In this document: positions 1 through 9,674 of the stretch, one piece after another | Position numbering within the stretch: the stretch's first letter is position 1 | Layout: the number at the start of each line of letters is the position of its first letter | DNA from: Caldilineaceae bacterium | GTDB lineage: Bacteria; Chloroflexota; Anaerolineae; Caldilineales; Caldilineaceae | Direction of reading: 5' to 3' | NCBI GenBank assembly: GCA_022821545.1 | Contig: JAJEDJ010000034.1 | Location: forward strand, 310,001 to 374,000 | Length of the DNA stretch: 64,000 bases | The notes under the pieces: generated by a model | What the model was told of the DNA's origin: nothing | The model's database searches: none | The model's input: the letters and a program-made list of their open reading frames with translations, nothing else | Translations under genes and position numbers: made by a program

Positions 1-219
1 TTTTTGCTCAGCGAAGGGCAACAACGCAGAGCGCTCGAATTCGGGCTGCGTCCAGCCGATTCCAGCCTGCCGGTCGGTGCCGCGGAGGGAAGCCACTTCG
101 AACGCTGGCGGCGTTTGGACGCAGAGGATGACGTATCCGGCGTCAATGTGATTAAACCTCTGGACCGAGAGCTCCTCTCGGCCCTCTTGCGCTGGCAGGC
201 GATGAACGAGGAGCGATGA
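1..219 (+). CDS. C-terminal end of a solute-binding-like protein (partial)
   Basis: The reading frame is open at the left edge of the window, so only the last 72 residues are seen and the start lies upstream. The tail resembles the corresponding part of the next protein: both have a short stretch of the type GxRPxD, followed by a proline- and leucine-containing linker and a segment ending in LLxxW. This suggests two related extracellular solute-binding-like proteins encoded side by side. The stop overlaps the next start by four bases (ATGA at 216-219), so the two genes are probably translationally coupled. The function of the missing part is unknown. Confidence 0.6.
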   Translation, partial: FLLSEGQQRRALEFGLRPADSSLPVGAAEGSHFERWRRLDAEDDVSGVNVIKPLDRELLSALLRWQAMNEER

Positions 220-2108
220 GCGAAATCCGGGACCGGACAGATCGGGAGCACGCAGTTCCGACCCCAGCGGATTCCTCGCGCTTCCCGCCGCGACGGCTGC
301 TTATCGCGTTCGCGTTGGTGGGCAGCTTCCTGCTATGCGCCTGCGGCGTGACGACCGTGCGCGCTGGGGCTTGGATCGCGGGTATTCTGGCCGGCGAAGG
401 ATCGGCCAGAACCGAAGACAACAGGGCAGTTCCTGCTGCATGGTCCCCCAGCAGCGCAACGCTGACCGTAGCCGTATCTCCAATGATGGCGGAAACGCTG
501 AGCGAACGGGCCGGCAGTTTCAACAACCTCAGACTCCGCACGCCGGACGGGGAGATGATGCAAGTTGAGCTTGTAACCCACTCCTCCCGCTCGATTGTCG
601 CGGAGTCGTTGCGGCAGCCTGGCTTTCAGGCCGTCGTGCCCGACAGCTCTCTTTGGCTGGAACTGATTGACATGCACTGGGCCAGACTGTTTCCAGTGGA
701 ACCCGGCACGATTCCCGCGAACCGGGTCGGCCAGACCACGTTATTTGCCGTCAGCCCGGTCGTCATCGCCGCGCGGTTGGATGCCGCGCAGCAGCTTGGC
801 TGGCCGCATCAGTCAATAGGCTGGAAGGACGTCCATGCCCGGGCGGCCGCACCTTCCCGGGAGTTTAGATGGGGCCATCCCAGTCCGGAAAGCGCGTCCG
901 GCATAGCGGCGACATTGTCCAAATTTTATGCCGGCGCCGGTACAACACGCGCGCTGACGGCAGAGATCGCAACCCAGCCTGACGTAATAGACTATGTTCG
1001 TCGGGAGGAGAGGTCAGCGCTTGTTCTCGGCGCAGACGGCCGGGCGCGCGCAGAACTTACGCAGGGGGAAGCCCGCCTGCACGGAGAGGATGGCGAAAGG
1101 ACCGGGCTTCTCGATGCCTTCGTAACGCAAGAGCAGTCAGTAATTGCCTGGAACCGGTCCACTGATCTCGGTCTCTCCTGGCTCTCCGGCGAGGGCAATG
1201 CCGGTCGAATCTTTTCCGAAGGGCAGTTGGTTGCCATCTATCCCAGGGAGGGAACCCTCTGGGCGGATTTTCCCTTTGCACTGTTGGAATTGGACGGCCG
1301 GACAGGTCCCGCCGTGACCCGTAACCAACGCAGCGCCTACCGCGCGTTCACCCGATTTTTGCTGAGTAAAGACAGCCAGTATGCACTGCTTGAGGAAGGG
1401 TTCAGGCCGGTCGACCTGACCATCGATCTGCTGGCGGAATCCAGCCCATTCGCTGAGACCGGAACAGTAGATCCTCTCTCGCCGCAGACGCTCTTGCCGC
1501 TGCCGCCCCAGCCCGTACTGGAGGTCGTATTGGACGTCTGGCGTTTGTCAATGCGTCCTGTAAACGTAATGTTGGTTGTGGATTCCAGCGAATCGATGAA
1601 AGGCAGCAAACTCGCTAGAGCGAAAACTGCCTTGCGAGGATTCGTAGACCAGATTCAGGGAGATCGTGACAGAATTGGACTTGTGGAGTTCGGATCCGGG
1701 GTAAAGCAGTACGGTGCGCTGCAGTGGCTGGATGCCGAGGGGCGCGGTCACATGCTGCGTCTGATCGAAAACATGCAGGCCGGCGGCTCCACCAGACTGA
1801 TCGATGCAGTGTGGGCGGCCCATAGTGAGCTTAAGGACTTGGCCGATTCCGATGCCACCTATGCGATTGTAGTGCTGACCGACGGTCGCGATAACGACAG
1901 CGAACACCGGTTGCGTGAGTTGCAACGGGACATACAGCGGGCGGACAGTCCCGTTTCCATCCATACGGTAGCATTTGGCCGAGATTCCGATGCAGGTCTG
2001 CTGGAAGACCTGGCCCGCATCGGCAACGGCCGGTTCTATCGCGCCGACGAAACGACAATAGAAGAAATCTATCGCCGGATCGCGACTCTCATTCAGATGA
2101 CCGAGTGA
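216..2108 (+). CDS. Solute-binding / von Willebrand factor A lipoprotein
   Basis: A 630-residue protein. The N-terminal membrane segment at about residues 28-45 ends in LLCAC, a likely lipobox, so it is probably anchored outside the cytoplasmic membrane. Residues 75-410 look like a periplasmic-binding-protein fold of the molybdate/phosphate type. Residues 447-625 form a VWA domain with the metal-ion-dependent adhesion site DSSES near residue 452, the Thr-containing AGGSTR segment and the LTDGRD segment. VWA domains bind protein partners through a metal; the binding-protein half may sense a ligand, but no substrate can be named. It starts inside the stop of the upstream paralogous gene, which points to a two-protein surface complex. 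Confidence 0.75.
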   Translation: MSEIRDRTDREHAVPTPADSSRFPPRRLLIAFALVGSFLLCACGVTTVRAGAWIAGILAGEGSARTEDNRAVPAAWSPSSATLTVAVSPMMAETLSERAGSFNNLRLRTPDGEMMQVELVTHSSRSIVAESLRQPGFQAVVPDSSLWLELIDMHWARLFPVEPGTIPANRVGQTTLFAVSPVVIAARLDAAQQLGWPHQSIGWKDVHARAAAPSREFRWGHPSPESASGIAATLSKFYAGAGTTRALTAEIATQPDVIDYVRREERSALVLGADGRARAELTQGEARLHGEDGERTGLLDAFVTQEQSVIAWNRSTDLGLSWLSGEGNAGRIFSEGQLVAIYPREGTLWADFPFALLELDGRTGPAVTRNQRSAYRAFTRFLLSKDSQYALLEEGFRPVDLTIDLLAESSPFAETGTVDPLSPQTLLPLPPQPVLEVVLDVWRLSMRPVNVMLVVDSSESMKGSKLARAKTALRGFVDQIQGDRDRIGLVEFGSGVKQYGALQWLDAEGRGHMLRLIENMQAGGSTRLIDAVWAAHSELKDLADSDATYAIVVLTDGRDNDSEHRLRELQRDIQRADSPVSIHTVAFGRDSDAGLLEDLARIGNGRFYRADETTIEEIYRRIATLIQMTE

Positions 2109-2123
2109 CGGAAGGTCTCGGCT

Positions 2124-3257
2124 CTAGCAGACCCCGTTTCCCTGTTCAATGACAAAGATCCCTATCGTGTATGCGCAGTAGAGGGTCAGCATGACCGCCC
2201 CTTTCCAGCGACTTACCTGGTGGGGCGACCGCAGAACCAGTAGGAGTGGAAGGACCGCGACCAAAAGCATTGCGGGAAAGTCGACGCAACGCATGGTTAA
2301 GGGGGCAGGCAAGGGCCGAACCCCAGCCGTTATGCCCACTATTGCCAGCATATTGAACAGATTACTACCGACGAGATTGCCCAGGGCGATGTCGCCCCTC
2401 CGGTACAGGATGGCCACGACCGAGGCTGCAAGCTCAGGCAAGCTCGTCCCCAGGGCCACCAGACTCAGTCCGATTACAAGCTCGCTAACACCAAAGTGCC
2501 TGGCAATGAAGGTGGCCGAGTCGACGAGAAGATCGGCTCCAAAGACAAGAATCGAAATGCCGATCACCACCATGCCGATGTCTCGCAGCAGGAGGGAACG
2601 GAAGAGCCCGGAGATGGCGGCGGGCAGCAACGGGTTTCTGGCGGCACGCGCAATTCTTTCCTGTGACTGCGTCAATTCGTCTTCGGAACCTTCCGCTTCG
2701 CCGCCCGCGGCATCCGTGGGATCCCCTGTCGAGGGACCGACCTCTGCCTCCCCGCCAATGTATTCCAGCGCTTCGCTCTCTTTTTCCTCGGCAAGCGAGC
2801 GGCTGCCTACGTAGCTCCAGTAGATAAATCCGAGAAGCCCGAGGAAGAGAAGGACACCCTCCCAGCGCACAACCCGTCCGTCCCACGCCATCAAAGTGAA
2901 CAGCAAGGAAACCCCGATCATCAGGGGATATTCGCGCTGAATCAGCTGACGGTCAACCGGGAGCGGACGCAGAACCGCGACAACACCGAGGATAAGGGCG
3001 AGGTTTGCAATGTTGCTGCCGACGACGTTGCCGATGGCCAGGTTGGCTTTGGTTCCGCCCTGAAGATTCGCTATCAGGCTGACGACCAGTTCCGGCAAGC
3101 TCGTGCCGAACGCCACAACGGTCAGGCCGATTACAACCAGGGGAATATTGAGACGCACAGCCAGCCGACTCGCACCGCGTACAAGAAAATCGGCTCCGCC
3201 GGTGAGGAGTGCGAAGCCGACAAGAAAAAGCAGGATATTGAAAACGAGTGAATTCAT
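2124..3257 (-). CDS. Sodium/calcium antiporter, CaCA family (YrbG-like)
   Basis: A 377-residue integral membrane protein with the two inverted alpha repeats of the cation/Ca2+ exchanger family. Each carries GTSLPE followed by a GNxVGSN motif (near residues 50-85 and 265-300), which form the ion-binding site. About ten hydrophobic segments are visible. The halves are joined by a strongly acidic cytosolic loop rich in Glu, typical of a Ca2+-handling or regulatory loop. It probably exports Ca2+ in exchange for Na+ or H+. The frame extends 18 codons upstream to a GTG at 3311, but the ATG at 3255-3257 puts the first helix at the usual distance from the N-terminus. It is convergent with the VWA gene. 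Confidence 0.88.
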   Translation of the reverse strand: MNSLVFNILLFLVGFALLTGGADFLVRGASRLAVRLNIPLVVIGLTVVAFGTSLPELVVSLIANLQGGTKANLAIGNVVGSNIANLALILGVVAVLRPLPVDRQLIQREYPLMIGVSLLFTLMAWDGRVVRWEGVLLFLGLLGFIYWSYVGSRSLAEEKESEALEYIGGEAEVGPSTGDPTDAAGGEAEGSEDELTQSQERIARAARNPLLPAAISGLFRSLLLRDIGMVVIGISILVFGADLLVDSATFIARHFGVSELVIGLSLVALGTSLPELAASVVAILYRRGDIALGNLVGSNLFNMLAIVGITAGVRPLPAPLTMRCVDFPAMLLVAVLPLLLVLRSPHQVSRWKGAVMLTLYCAYTIGIFVIEQGNGVC

Positions 3258-3338
3258 ATAGGAGACAACCGACCGGGCCGCGGCCCGCGAGTTGGTTTCG
3301 TCCGGGCGCACGCAAGCAGCGCAAACGCCTGCAAGCGA

Positions 3339-4904
3339 TCAGGCAGCGACCGGCGATACGTCCCGGGAAAAGCGGCCCTGCATGCTCCACGGGCCTGTCC
3401 ATGTAATCTGGGCTTCGATGAGGCGCCCGCGCAGATCCCCCGCGCGGTCGTCTACGTTTACGAACACCAGCTTATTCTGGCGGGTGCGGCCGCGCCACTT
3501 GCCTTTGTGCTGCCCTTCAATGAGAAGCTCGACCGTCTCGCCCAGAAGCCTGGCATTGATCTCGCCGCAGACCTGCTCCTGGAGCTGCTCGAGCGCTTTG
3601 TGGCGGCGGACCTTTTCCCCTTCCGGCACGTCATCCGCCATGCGGCGTTCGCTTACTGTTCCCGGGCGTGGACTGTAGCGCGCGAGATGCGCTTTGTCCA
3701 GCTTCAGGTCGGCGAGCAGTTGGTAGGTTTCGTCGAAATGAACCGCTTCCTCGCCGCAAAAGCCGACAATTATGTCAGTATTGATGGCCGCCTGGGGAAC
3801 GGTTGCCCGGATCTGTTCGATGAGCCCGCGATACTGGGCCTGTGTGTAACCCCGCTTCATGCGCGCCAGTACCTGGTCGTTTCCCGCCTGGATCGGAACT
3901 TCGATGTGCTCGCACACTTTGGGCAGGTCGCGTACCGCTTCAAGAATCCTGTCCGACATGTAATTGGGGTGACTGGTCAGAAACCGGATTCTCCAGAGTC
4001 CCTCAATCTCGTGTACGGCGCACAGCAGGTCGGCCAGGTCCGGCTTGCCTGCGGCCATTTCATCAGCGTTGGCCCCGTTGCCCCAGTCATGTCCATAGCG
4101 GTCTACGATCTGGCCGAGAAGCGTTACTTCGCGAACGCCCTGCGCGACGAGGCCTCCCACTTCGCTGACGATTTCGTCCACCGGGCGGCTGCGCTCAATG
4201 CCGCGGCGGAATGGTATTATGCAGAATGTACAGGCGTGGCTGCAGCCGTAGACGACCGGCACGTGCGCAGTTACTGCGGCCTCTCCATTCATCCTCAGGC
4301 GCTGGATCGACTGCCCGGAGACGGGCAGCTTCACGTCGTCCTGTAATGCGTGGCGAAAAGCCAGCAGATCTTGTTCGATGCGCGCAGACTCGTCCGCGAT
4401 CTCCTCCTTCTGCAGAAAGGTAATCAGCGGGGCAGGCTCGCTGGGCGGCATGAAAACGTCTACGTGCGGAAAACGGTCCTGCAGTTGTGGACTGGGTTTG
4501 ACGCCGACCATGCAACCCATCAATGCTAGGGTTCGGTTGGAACGGGCCTGCTTCCAGGGTTTGAGATTGCTGGCTTTGCCGATGCCCTTATCTTCCGCGC
4601 TCTGCCGCACTACGCAAGTGTTGAGCACGACGACGTCGGCCTCGTCGATAGCATCAGTGGGACGAAAACCGATTCTCTCCAACGCCGCCGCAACTTGATT
4701 CGAGTCGGCAACATTCATCTGGCAGCCGATCGTCCAGATGTGGTATGCGCCTCTGCCCCTGCTCCGCGGCATGGTTTCGAGCGCGCCGCCGACCCGTTTG
4801 GCGGGACCTTGGCTCAGGACAATCGACTCCGTATCGACTTCCGGCTTGCGAGTCGTGGCCAGTTCAAAGATTTCAGGGGTTGGATCGGGATTTCGCTTCG
4901 TCAT
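3339..4904 (-). CDS. miaB: tRNA-2-methylthio-N6-dimethylallyladenosine synthase
   Basis: A 521-residue radical SAM methylthiotransferase that converts i6A37 to ms2i6A37 in tRNAs reading UNN codons. The order is an N-terminal UPF0004 domain with three cluster cysteines (in GCQMN, NTCV and MGCM), a radical SAM core with CSHACTFC, and a C-terminal TRAM RNA-binding domain. About 45 residues precede the first domain; ATG codons at 4904 and 4772 are both possible, and the first has a GAGGG ribosome site eight bases upstream. A strong promoter lies at 5001-5029. The gene stands alone on this strand after pncB. Confidence 0.93.
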   Translation of the reverse strand: MTKRNPDPTPEIFELATTRKPEVDTESIVLSQGPAKRVGGALETMPRSRGRGAYHIWTIGCQMNVADSNQVAAALERIGFRPTDAIDEADVVVLNTCVVRQSAEDKGIGKASNLKPWKQARSNRTLALMGCMVGVKPSPQLQDRFPHVDVFMPPSEPAPLITFLQKEEIADESARIEQDLLAFRHALQDDVKLPVSGQSIQRLRMNGEAAVTAHVPVVYGCSHACTFCIIPFRRGIERSRPVDEIVSEVGGLVAQGVREVTLLGQIVDRYGHDWGNGANADEMAAGKPDLADLLCAVHEIEGLWRIRFLTSHPNYMSDRILEAVRDLPKVCEHIEVPIQAGNDQVLARMKRGYTQAQYRGLIEQIRATVPQAAINTDIIVGFCGEEAVHFDETYQLLADLKLDKAHLARYSPRPGTVSERRMADDVPEGEKVRRHKALEQLQEQVCGEINARLLGETVELLIEGQHKGKWRGRTRQNKLVFVNVDDRAGDLRGRLIEAQITWTGPWSMQGRFSRDVSPVAA

Positions 4905-5000
4905 CGCTTCACCCTCAACGGGCAGGAATGGCTGCCGGCGGACTGCACGACCTGCCTACAGCGCGCTGTCCAGATGTCAAAAACGCGCCAATCAGGAAAC

Positions 5001-5029
5001 ATTTTAGCGAGGAAGGGCAGGTTGGTCAA
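5001..5029 (-). promoter_or_regulatory. Sigma-70-type promoter of miaB
   Basis: On the minus strand TTGACC (5024-5029) and TAAAAT (5001-5006) are separated by exactly 17 bases, a near-consensus housekeeping promoter. Transcription would start near 4994, giving a leader of about 90 bases before the miaB ATG at 4904. The -35 box touches the stop codon of pncB. Confidence 0.75.
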
Positions 5030-6630
5030 AAAGCGGGGTCTACACTACCTTTAGAGAGTGAGCGCAAAAGATGCTCTTGCAGAGCCCAAAGCTTCTCGCT
5101 GACGGATACATGGTAGAAATGCGGATTGATCAGCCGCCGAACTCCCTCATCAAGACTCGCTACGTCGGCCCGGCGGATTGCACGGATCTGCTCCGTCGTG
5201 GGCCTCTCGCACACCAGTCTTCCTTCGACTAGCACGTCCAGCAGCAGAGGCTCGATTCGTGAGATGCTCTTCGCGGGCAGAATCCTGCTTTTGGTTCGTT
5301 CGCGATGATGGCGCAGTCGCAGGGGAAGTTCAGCGACCCGATCATCGGGAAACTGTTGGCCGTCCAATCTCCAGTCTCCTGCAGGGTCTTCATCGTCCAG
5401 TGTCAATAGATCGGCCGTTGCCCTGCCGCGTCCGTCGTAGATACGCCATACCTTCTTGCTGCCGGGAATCCCGGTCTTGCCGGGATCTTCCGAGACCTTG
5501 ATCGCCGGCCGCCAGCCCTTTTTGCCCTGAAGCCCGACCAGCTTGTAGACCCCGCCCAGGGAACTGTCCCCCGCAGATGTAATCAGCCGTGTGCCTACGC
5601 CGTAAACAAGGCGCCGGATGATGTTGTCTGCGTCCAATCCGCCGCGCGCCGCCTCCTGGGCGATCTGCAACTTGATCTCGCGAATGATCAGCTCATCCAG
5701 CTCATTCGACAGCACGATCGAAGCTTCGGGGAAACCGGCATCGTCCAGCATCTGGGCAACGCGCATACTGAGATGGGCAAGATCGCCGGAATCCAGGCGC
5801 ACGCCCACCGGGGCATACCCTTTCCGCCGCAGCCTCTCGAAGACGCGTATCGCGTTGGGCACACCGCTGGCCAGCGTGTCAATCGTATCGACCAGGAGCA
5901 GGCACTCGTCGGGATAGATGTCGGCATACGCCTGGAACGCGTCAAGCTCGGTCATGCCCTGGGCCAAAAAGGCCTGTACCAGTGAGTGGGCGTGCGTGCC
6001 TTTGGGCGGGTAGCCGAGGGCATGGGAGATACCTGCGTTGGAGGAAAAATCGGCCCCGCCGATGAGGGCGGCCCGAGTGCCGGCGTTTCCGCCCCGGTCG
6101 TGCGCACGCCGAACACCGAATTCGAGCACCAGGGCCTCACCGGCGCTCTCGCGCACGCGGGCCGCCTTGGTGGCGATAAGCGTCTGGTAGTTCAGGATAT
6201 TGAGCAGCGGCGTTTCCAGAATCTGCGCGAGAGCGAGGGGGCCGCGCACTACCGTCATCGGCGCGTTGGTGTGGACCACCCTTCCCTCGGGTATGGCCTG
6301 AAGCGAAATTCCGCCAAAGTCTCCATTTGAGCCCAGCCATGACAGGAAATCTTCCTCAAAAAGCCTGCGTCCCGTGCTGGAGGTCATCCCCCGCATCAGG
6401 GCGATCTCCTCTTCACCGAATCTGGCCGCCCCCATCCAGTCGATCAGCCAGTCCAGCCCGGCGTTGACACAGTATCCGGCCTGGTGCGAGCCATAATCGG
6501 GATAGTTGCGAAAGAAGTGGTCGAACTGCGCCGGCATTTCGTGCATACCCAGGCGAAAGTAGAGCTGCGCCATCGTCAGTTGATACTGATCGGTGAAGAG
6601 AATGCCTTCAGTTGTGGAAAGGTAGTTCAT
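5026..6630 (-). CDS. pncB: Nicotinate phosphoribosyltransferase
   Basis: A 534-residue enzyme of NAD salvage that joins nicotinate and PRPP to give nicotinate mononucleotide. The N-terminus has the family hallmark [14 protein letters not shown], followed by the FFRNYP and GVRRAHDR segments and the GGADFSSN loop near residue 190. The phosphoribosyl-binding region follows (VRLDSGDL near residue 280, and VYGVGTRL). Its length suits the long bacterial/eukaryotic class. The ATG lies only nine bases beyond the true stop of the upstream selenoprotein gene, so the two form an operon. No strong ribosome site is seen, so translation may depend on coupling. Confidence 0.92.
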   Translation of the reverse strand: MNYLSTTEGILFTDQYQLTMAQLYFRLGMHEMPAQFDHFFRNYPDYGSHQAGYCVNAGLDWLIDWMGAARFGEEEIALMRGMTSSTGRRLFEEDFLSWLGSNGDFGGISLQAIPEGRVVHTNAPMTVVRGPLALAQILETPLLNILNYQTLIATKAARVRESAGEALVLEFGVRRAHDRGGNAGTRAALIGGADFSSNAGISHALGYPPKGTHAHSLVQAFLAQGMTELDAFQAYADIYPDECLLLVDTIDTLASGVPNAIRVFERLRRKGYAPVGVRLDSGDLAHLSMRVAQMLDDAGFPEASIVLSNELDELIIREIKLQIAQEAARGGLDADNIIRRLVYGVGTRLITSAGDSSLGGVYKLVGLQGKKGWRPAIKVSEDPGKTGIPGSKKVWRIYDGRGRATADLLTLDDEDPAGDWRLDGQQFPDDRVAELPLRLRHHRERTKSRILPAKSISRIEPLLLDVLVEGRLVCERPTTEQIRAIRRADVASLDEGVRRLINPHFYHVSVSEKLWALQEHLLRSLSKGSVDPAF

Positions 6631-6639
6631 GCGTTTAGC

Positions 6640-8247
6640 TCAGCCGGCCAACTGGTCGGCGGTGGGCTCCGCTCAGCAGAACCAGTGCTCGGTAAGGCGC
6701 GGCGGCAGGGCAATGTGGGAGGAGAGAGGTGGAAGAACGGGAGGCGGGCGACCCGCGCCATTCCGTTCAGAGGCACTGTGCTCGGCAGTACTGTGCTCGG
6801 CGGCACTGTGAGCGGCGGCACTGTGAGCGGCGCATTCGATGCGGTGGAATACGGCGTAGGGACTGCCCCAGTCTCCGGCTGGAGCCGGCAGGTCTCCTCC
6901 GCCGGCGCCGCACGAACTTTCGGCATCGCTCTGGCCCGCCGTTTCGGCGATACGCGCCACCTGCTGCTGGAGCGCGTCCATGCGGGAGTCTGGGTGCTGC
7001 CAGCGAAAAGTGAAGCTGGCCGCGTCCAGCCTTCCCTGCCATTCGTCACCGTCTTCGTCTGTGAGAAGGGCGCTTCCCGGAGGAACGAGCATCCGAATCG
7101 AAAGCTGGACTGCGGGCACGTGCAGGATCAGGCCCTGTTCCCGTATCCATTGCAGCATGAAGAGATAGTCGTCCAGGCTGGTCCACGGCGTAAATGGCAT
7201 CCAGGTAGGTTGGATCGAGAATCCGGCTTTGTCCACGAGGGTCAGCGCCTCCTCCATCTGCCGGCGCGTGTGTCCCTTTTGCAGGCGGGAGAGTACGCGG
7301 TCGCTGGTGGACTCGAAGGCTGAGACCACGAATGATGCGCCGTGCTCAACCAGCTCCGGCAGGAGCCGGTGGTGTTTGAGCAGATGTTCAACCTTTGCCG
7401 TGAAATCGAAACTCACGTGAGGGAAGGCGCCGTGCAGGGCCCTGGCTACTTTGCGGGCGTGGCCGGGTCCGTTAAGGAAATCAGGGTCGCCGAAGGTGAT
7501 GTGTCGGGCGCCCCTCTTGACCTGCTGGGCGATGTCGGCAAGAACCGTTTCGACCGGCACGACGAAAAAACGCCCATTGTAAACGGGCACAACCGGACAG
7601 TGGCGGCAAGCGTGCAAACAGCCCCGGCTTGCTTCAGTATAGCCGGCAGGATAGGGGTCCGGTTCTTCCGGCGCCGCGCCTCCGCCGTTCCCCGGCCTGC
7701 CGGCACTGGATGCTGTACCGGGTACGTAGTGTGCGTATCTGTCCAGGGAAGGTAATGTCGTTCGATCCGGAAGCGGCAGAGTGTGCCGCCCCAGGTGGGG
7801 CGATGCCTCCTGATGCAGGGTGGAAAGTCCCGGCAGATCTATCGGCGTCCGCCCCGCGTGGAGTGCCTGGGCAAGCGCGACCAGCACCGACTCCACTTCG
7901 CCGCCGACAACCGAATCGGCAACTGCTTGCCCGCTGCCGTCACCGGTCTGCAGCAAGTATTTACGGTTGAGCCACGCGTACAGGCCAAAAAAGCATAGAT
8001 GGGCGTCGGGGTTCACTGCGCGGGCTTTCCTGGCAGCGTCCACGCCGATTCGCAATGCCGTGTGCATGGGAACGGCAATGGCAATCAGGTCGGCGCCGGC
8101 CGCGCTGTCGGTAGGGAACGCCTCGACGGCCAGGTCGGCAGTGGCGGCGTCAAGCGAGGCTTCCCGGAGGGCGGCCAGAGGCCAGGCCAGGCTGAGGGGC
8201 TGATGGCCGAGTTCGTAGCAGGAGATCAGCAGGATTGAGAATTTCAT
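6640..8247 (-). CDS. CUAEP-tail radical SAM selenoprotein (Sec at 6673-6675)
   Basis: Residues 1-120 look like a B12-binding-type domain. The radical SAM domain carries SRGCLHACRHCP near residues 210-220, with the CxxxCxxC cluster ligands. A naive reading stops after 524 residues at TGA (6673-6675). Read through that TGA as selenocysteine and the tail becomes C-U-A-E-P followed by seven residues (TADQLAG), ending at TGA 6640-6642. This is exactly the C-terminal signature of the family known as CUAEP/CCAEP-tail radical SAM (seleno)protein, so the Sec reading is strongly supported. A possible SECIS hairpin follows directly. Before the tail is an Ala/His/Ser-rich stretch encoded by 15-bp repeats. 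The substrate is unknown. pncB starts nine bases after the true stop. Confidence 0.88.
6643..6675 (-). promoter_or_regulatory. Putative bacterial SECIS element after the Sec UGA
   Basis: Twelve bases after the in-frame UGA the minus strand can fold GCCG-A-CC-AGTT-GG-C-CGGC (6660 down to 6643): a four-pair lower stem, one mismatch, two pairs and an apical loop with G at its second position and U next. The distance from the UGA to the loop, about 20 bases, fits known bacterial SECIS elements, which bind SelB. The fold was drawn by eye. Confidence 0.5.
6773..6832. repeat. Four tandem 15-bp repeats inside the selenoprotein gene
   Basis: Four adjacent copies of a 15-bp unit (GCACTGTGNNCGGCN on the plus strand) lie at 6773, 6788, 6803 and 6818; the last two are identical. 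They keep the reading frame and encode the Ala-His-Ser-Ala/Glu repeats in the linker before the C-terminal tail. Copy number would be prone to slippage. Confidence 0.8.
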
Positions 8248-8573
8248 CTGCGCCGTCTCGCGTGCGGCCGCTTGGTCCGCGGCCCGCGCCTAGTTTCCAG
8301 GATTGCCATTCAGATCGTACCCGCCTGGATTATATACCAACTCTCCTGATTCACCGTAGCGGCCTTCATGATGGCAGGATCCCCGCGATTCTCCGGACGG
8401 AATTTACGACTTGGCTGAACTTTCTGATATGCTGGTGCAAATGTCCGAACGATGATCGTAGCACGATTACCACTTCACTTCTGGTCCAGTTGGCCTGGCT
8501 GCGCTCGCCGCCGCCGGCGCACTGCTCTTACACACTTTTCTCACACAATTTACCCGCAGAAAGGAAGCATAGC
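8248..8573. other. Divergent intergenic region, 326 bp
   Basis: This region separates the divergent selenoprotein and Gfo/Idh/MocA genes. A perfect TATAAT on the minus strand (8329-8334) could serve the selenoprotein gene, but no matching -35 box lies 16-18 bases away. No convincing plus-strand promoter or small gene was found. The ribosome site of the next gene (AAAGGAAG) is at its right end. Confidence 0.4.
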
Positions 8574-9674
8574 ATGGCAGAGTCTACGCCGAAGAGTGGC
8601 ACGGAAACGAGCAACGGTTCACAGACCCAAACACCCGTCGAGCCTTTGCGAATCGGAATCAGCGGCTTGGGTCGGAGCGGCTGGGGCATTCACGCCAACG
8701 TCCTGGCCCAGATCGGTGAGAACTTCAGAGTCACCGCGGTGTGCGATCCGGATTCCGCCCGCCAGGAGGAGGCGATCGAAAGGTTTGACTGCCTGGCCTA
8801 CTCAACCATCGATGAGATCATCGCTGACAAAGCAGTTGAGCTGCTCGTCGTCGCCACGCCCAGCCAGCTGCATGTGAGCGACGCCTCTGCCGCGATGCGG
8901 GCCGGGAAGCATGTCATCGTCGAAAAACCGATGGCGCCTACCCTGGCCGGGGTGGACGAGATGATCTCAGTCGCAGAAGAAACGGGGATGCTGCTGACCG
9001 TAAATCAGAACTACCGCTACCACGCAGACTTTCTGAAGGTCAAAGAAGTGGTCGATTCGGGCGTGCTGGGTCGTATCGTGCAGATGCGCATTACGGGCAA
9101 CGGCTTTCGCAGGCGCTGGGACTGGCAAACGCTCAAACGCTACGGCGGCGGCGACCTGAACAATAAGGGAGCCCACTCAATCGACTGGGCCATTCACTTC
9201 TTCGACGATCCCAACCCGGAGATATTCTGCCAGATGGAAACGACGCCCCTCTTCGCCGGAGACGCAGAGAGCCACGTCAAGCTGGTCATCAAGCCGAACG
9301 ACGGGCCTGTCATCGACGTGGAGATGACCAACTGCTGCGCCTATCCCCAGGACGCGTGGCTGGTCATGGGCACGCAGGGGACGCTAGTCAGCGCCGACCG
9401 GCGGGAGGTCCGCTGGAAGTACTTCGATCCGGAGGAGGCGCCGCCGCTCGTGCTGGATACGAAACCGACCCCCGACCGCAGCTACAACAGCGAAACACTG
9501 CCGTGGAAAGAGGAAACTTTCACGCCCGAATTCAACTTCTTCACCGGCATGTTCAGTCTTTACGAGGACATCTACAAGACCGTCCGCACGGGGGAACAAA
9601 CGGCGATCTCGGCGGCCAGCGTGCGGCGCCAGGTGGAAATTCTGGAGCGCTGCCGGGAGATCAGCCCGGTCTAG
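8574..9674 (+). CDS. Gfo/Idh/MocA-family NAD(P)-dependent oxidoreductase
   Basis: A 366-residue protein with an N-terminal Rossmann fold (GISGLGRSGWG near residues 25-35) and the conserved EKPMAPT segment near residue 123, followed by the alpha/beta substrate domain. Members oxidise sugars, inositols or related alcohols; this substrate cannot be told. The frame is open for 113 codons upstream, but the ATG at 8574 follows AAAGGAAG at the right spacing and opens a typical variable N-terminus, so I use it. Its stop overlaps by four bases the stop of the convergent PhyH gene. Confidence 0.88.
   Translation: MAESTPKSGTETSNGSQTQTPVEPLRIGISGLGRSGWGIHANVLAQIGENFRVTAVCDPDSARQEEAIERFDCLAYSTIDEIIADKAVELLVVATPSQLHVSDASAAMRAGKHVIVEKPMAPTLAGVDEMISVAEETGMLLTVNQNYRYHADFLKVKEVVDSGVLGRIVQMRITGNGFRRRWDWQTLKRYGGGDLNNKGAHSIDWAIHFFDDPNPEIFCQMETTPLFAGDAESHVKLVIKPNDGPVIDVEMTNCCAYPQDAWLVMGTQGTLVSADRREVRWKYFDPEEAPPLVLDTKPTPDRSYNSETLPWKEETFTPEFNFFTGMFSLYEDIYKTVRTGEQTAISAASVRRQVEILERCREISPV

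Noticed and set aside
3255-3311. GTG start of the Na+/Ca2+ antiporter at 3311
   Set aside because: The extra 18 residues are polar and precede the first helix; the internal ATG fits the family better.
6640-6642. Second TGA read as another selenocysteine
   Set aside because: It comes after the whole CUAEP tail and four codons before the pncB start; a true stop is the simplest reading.
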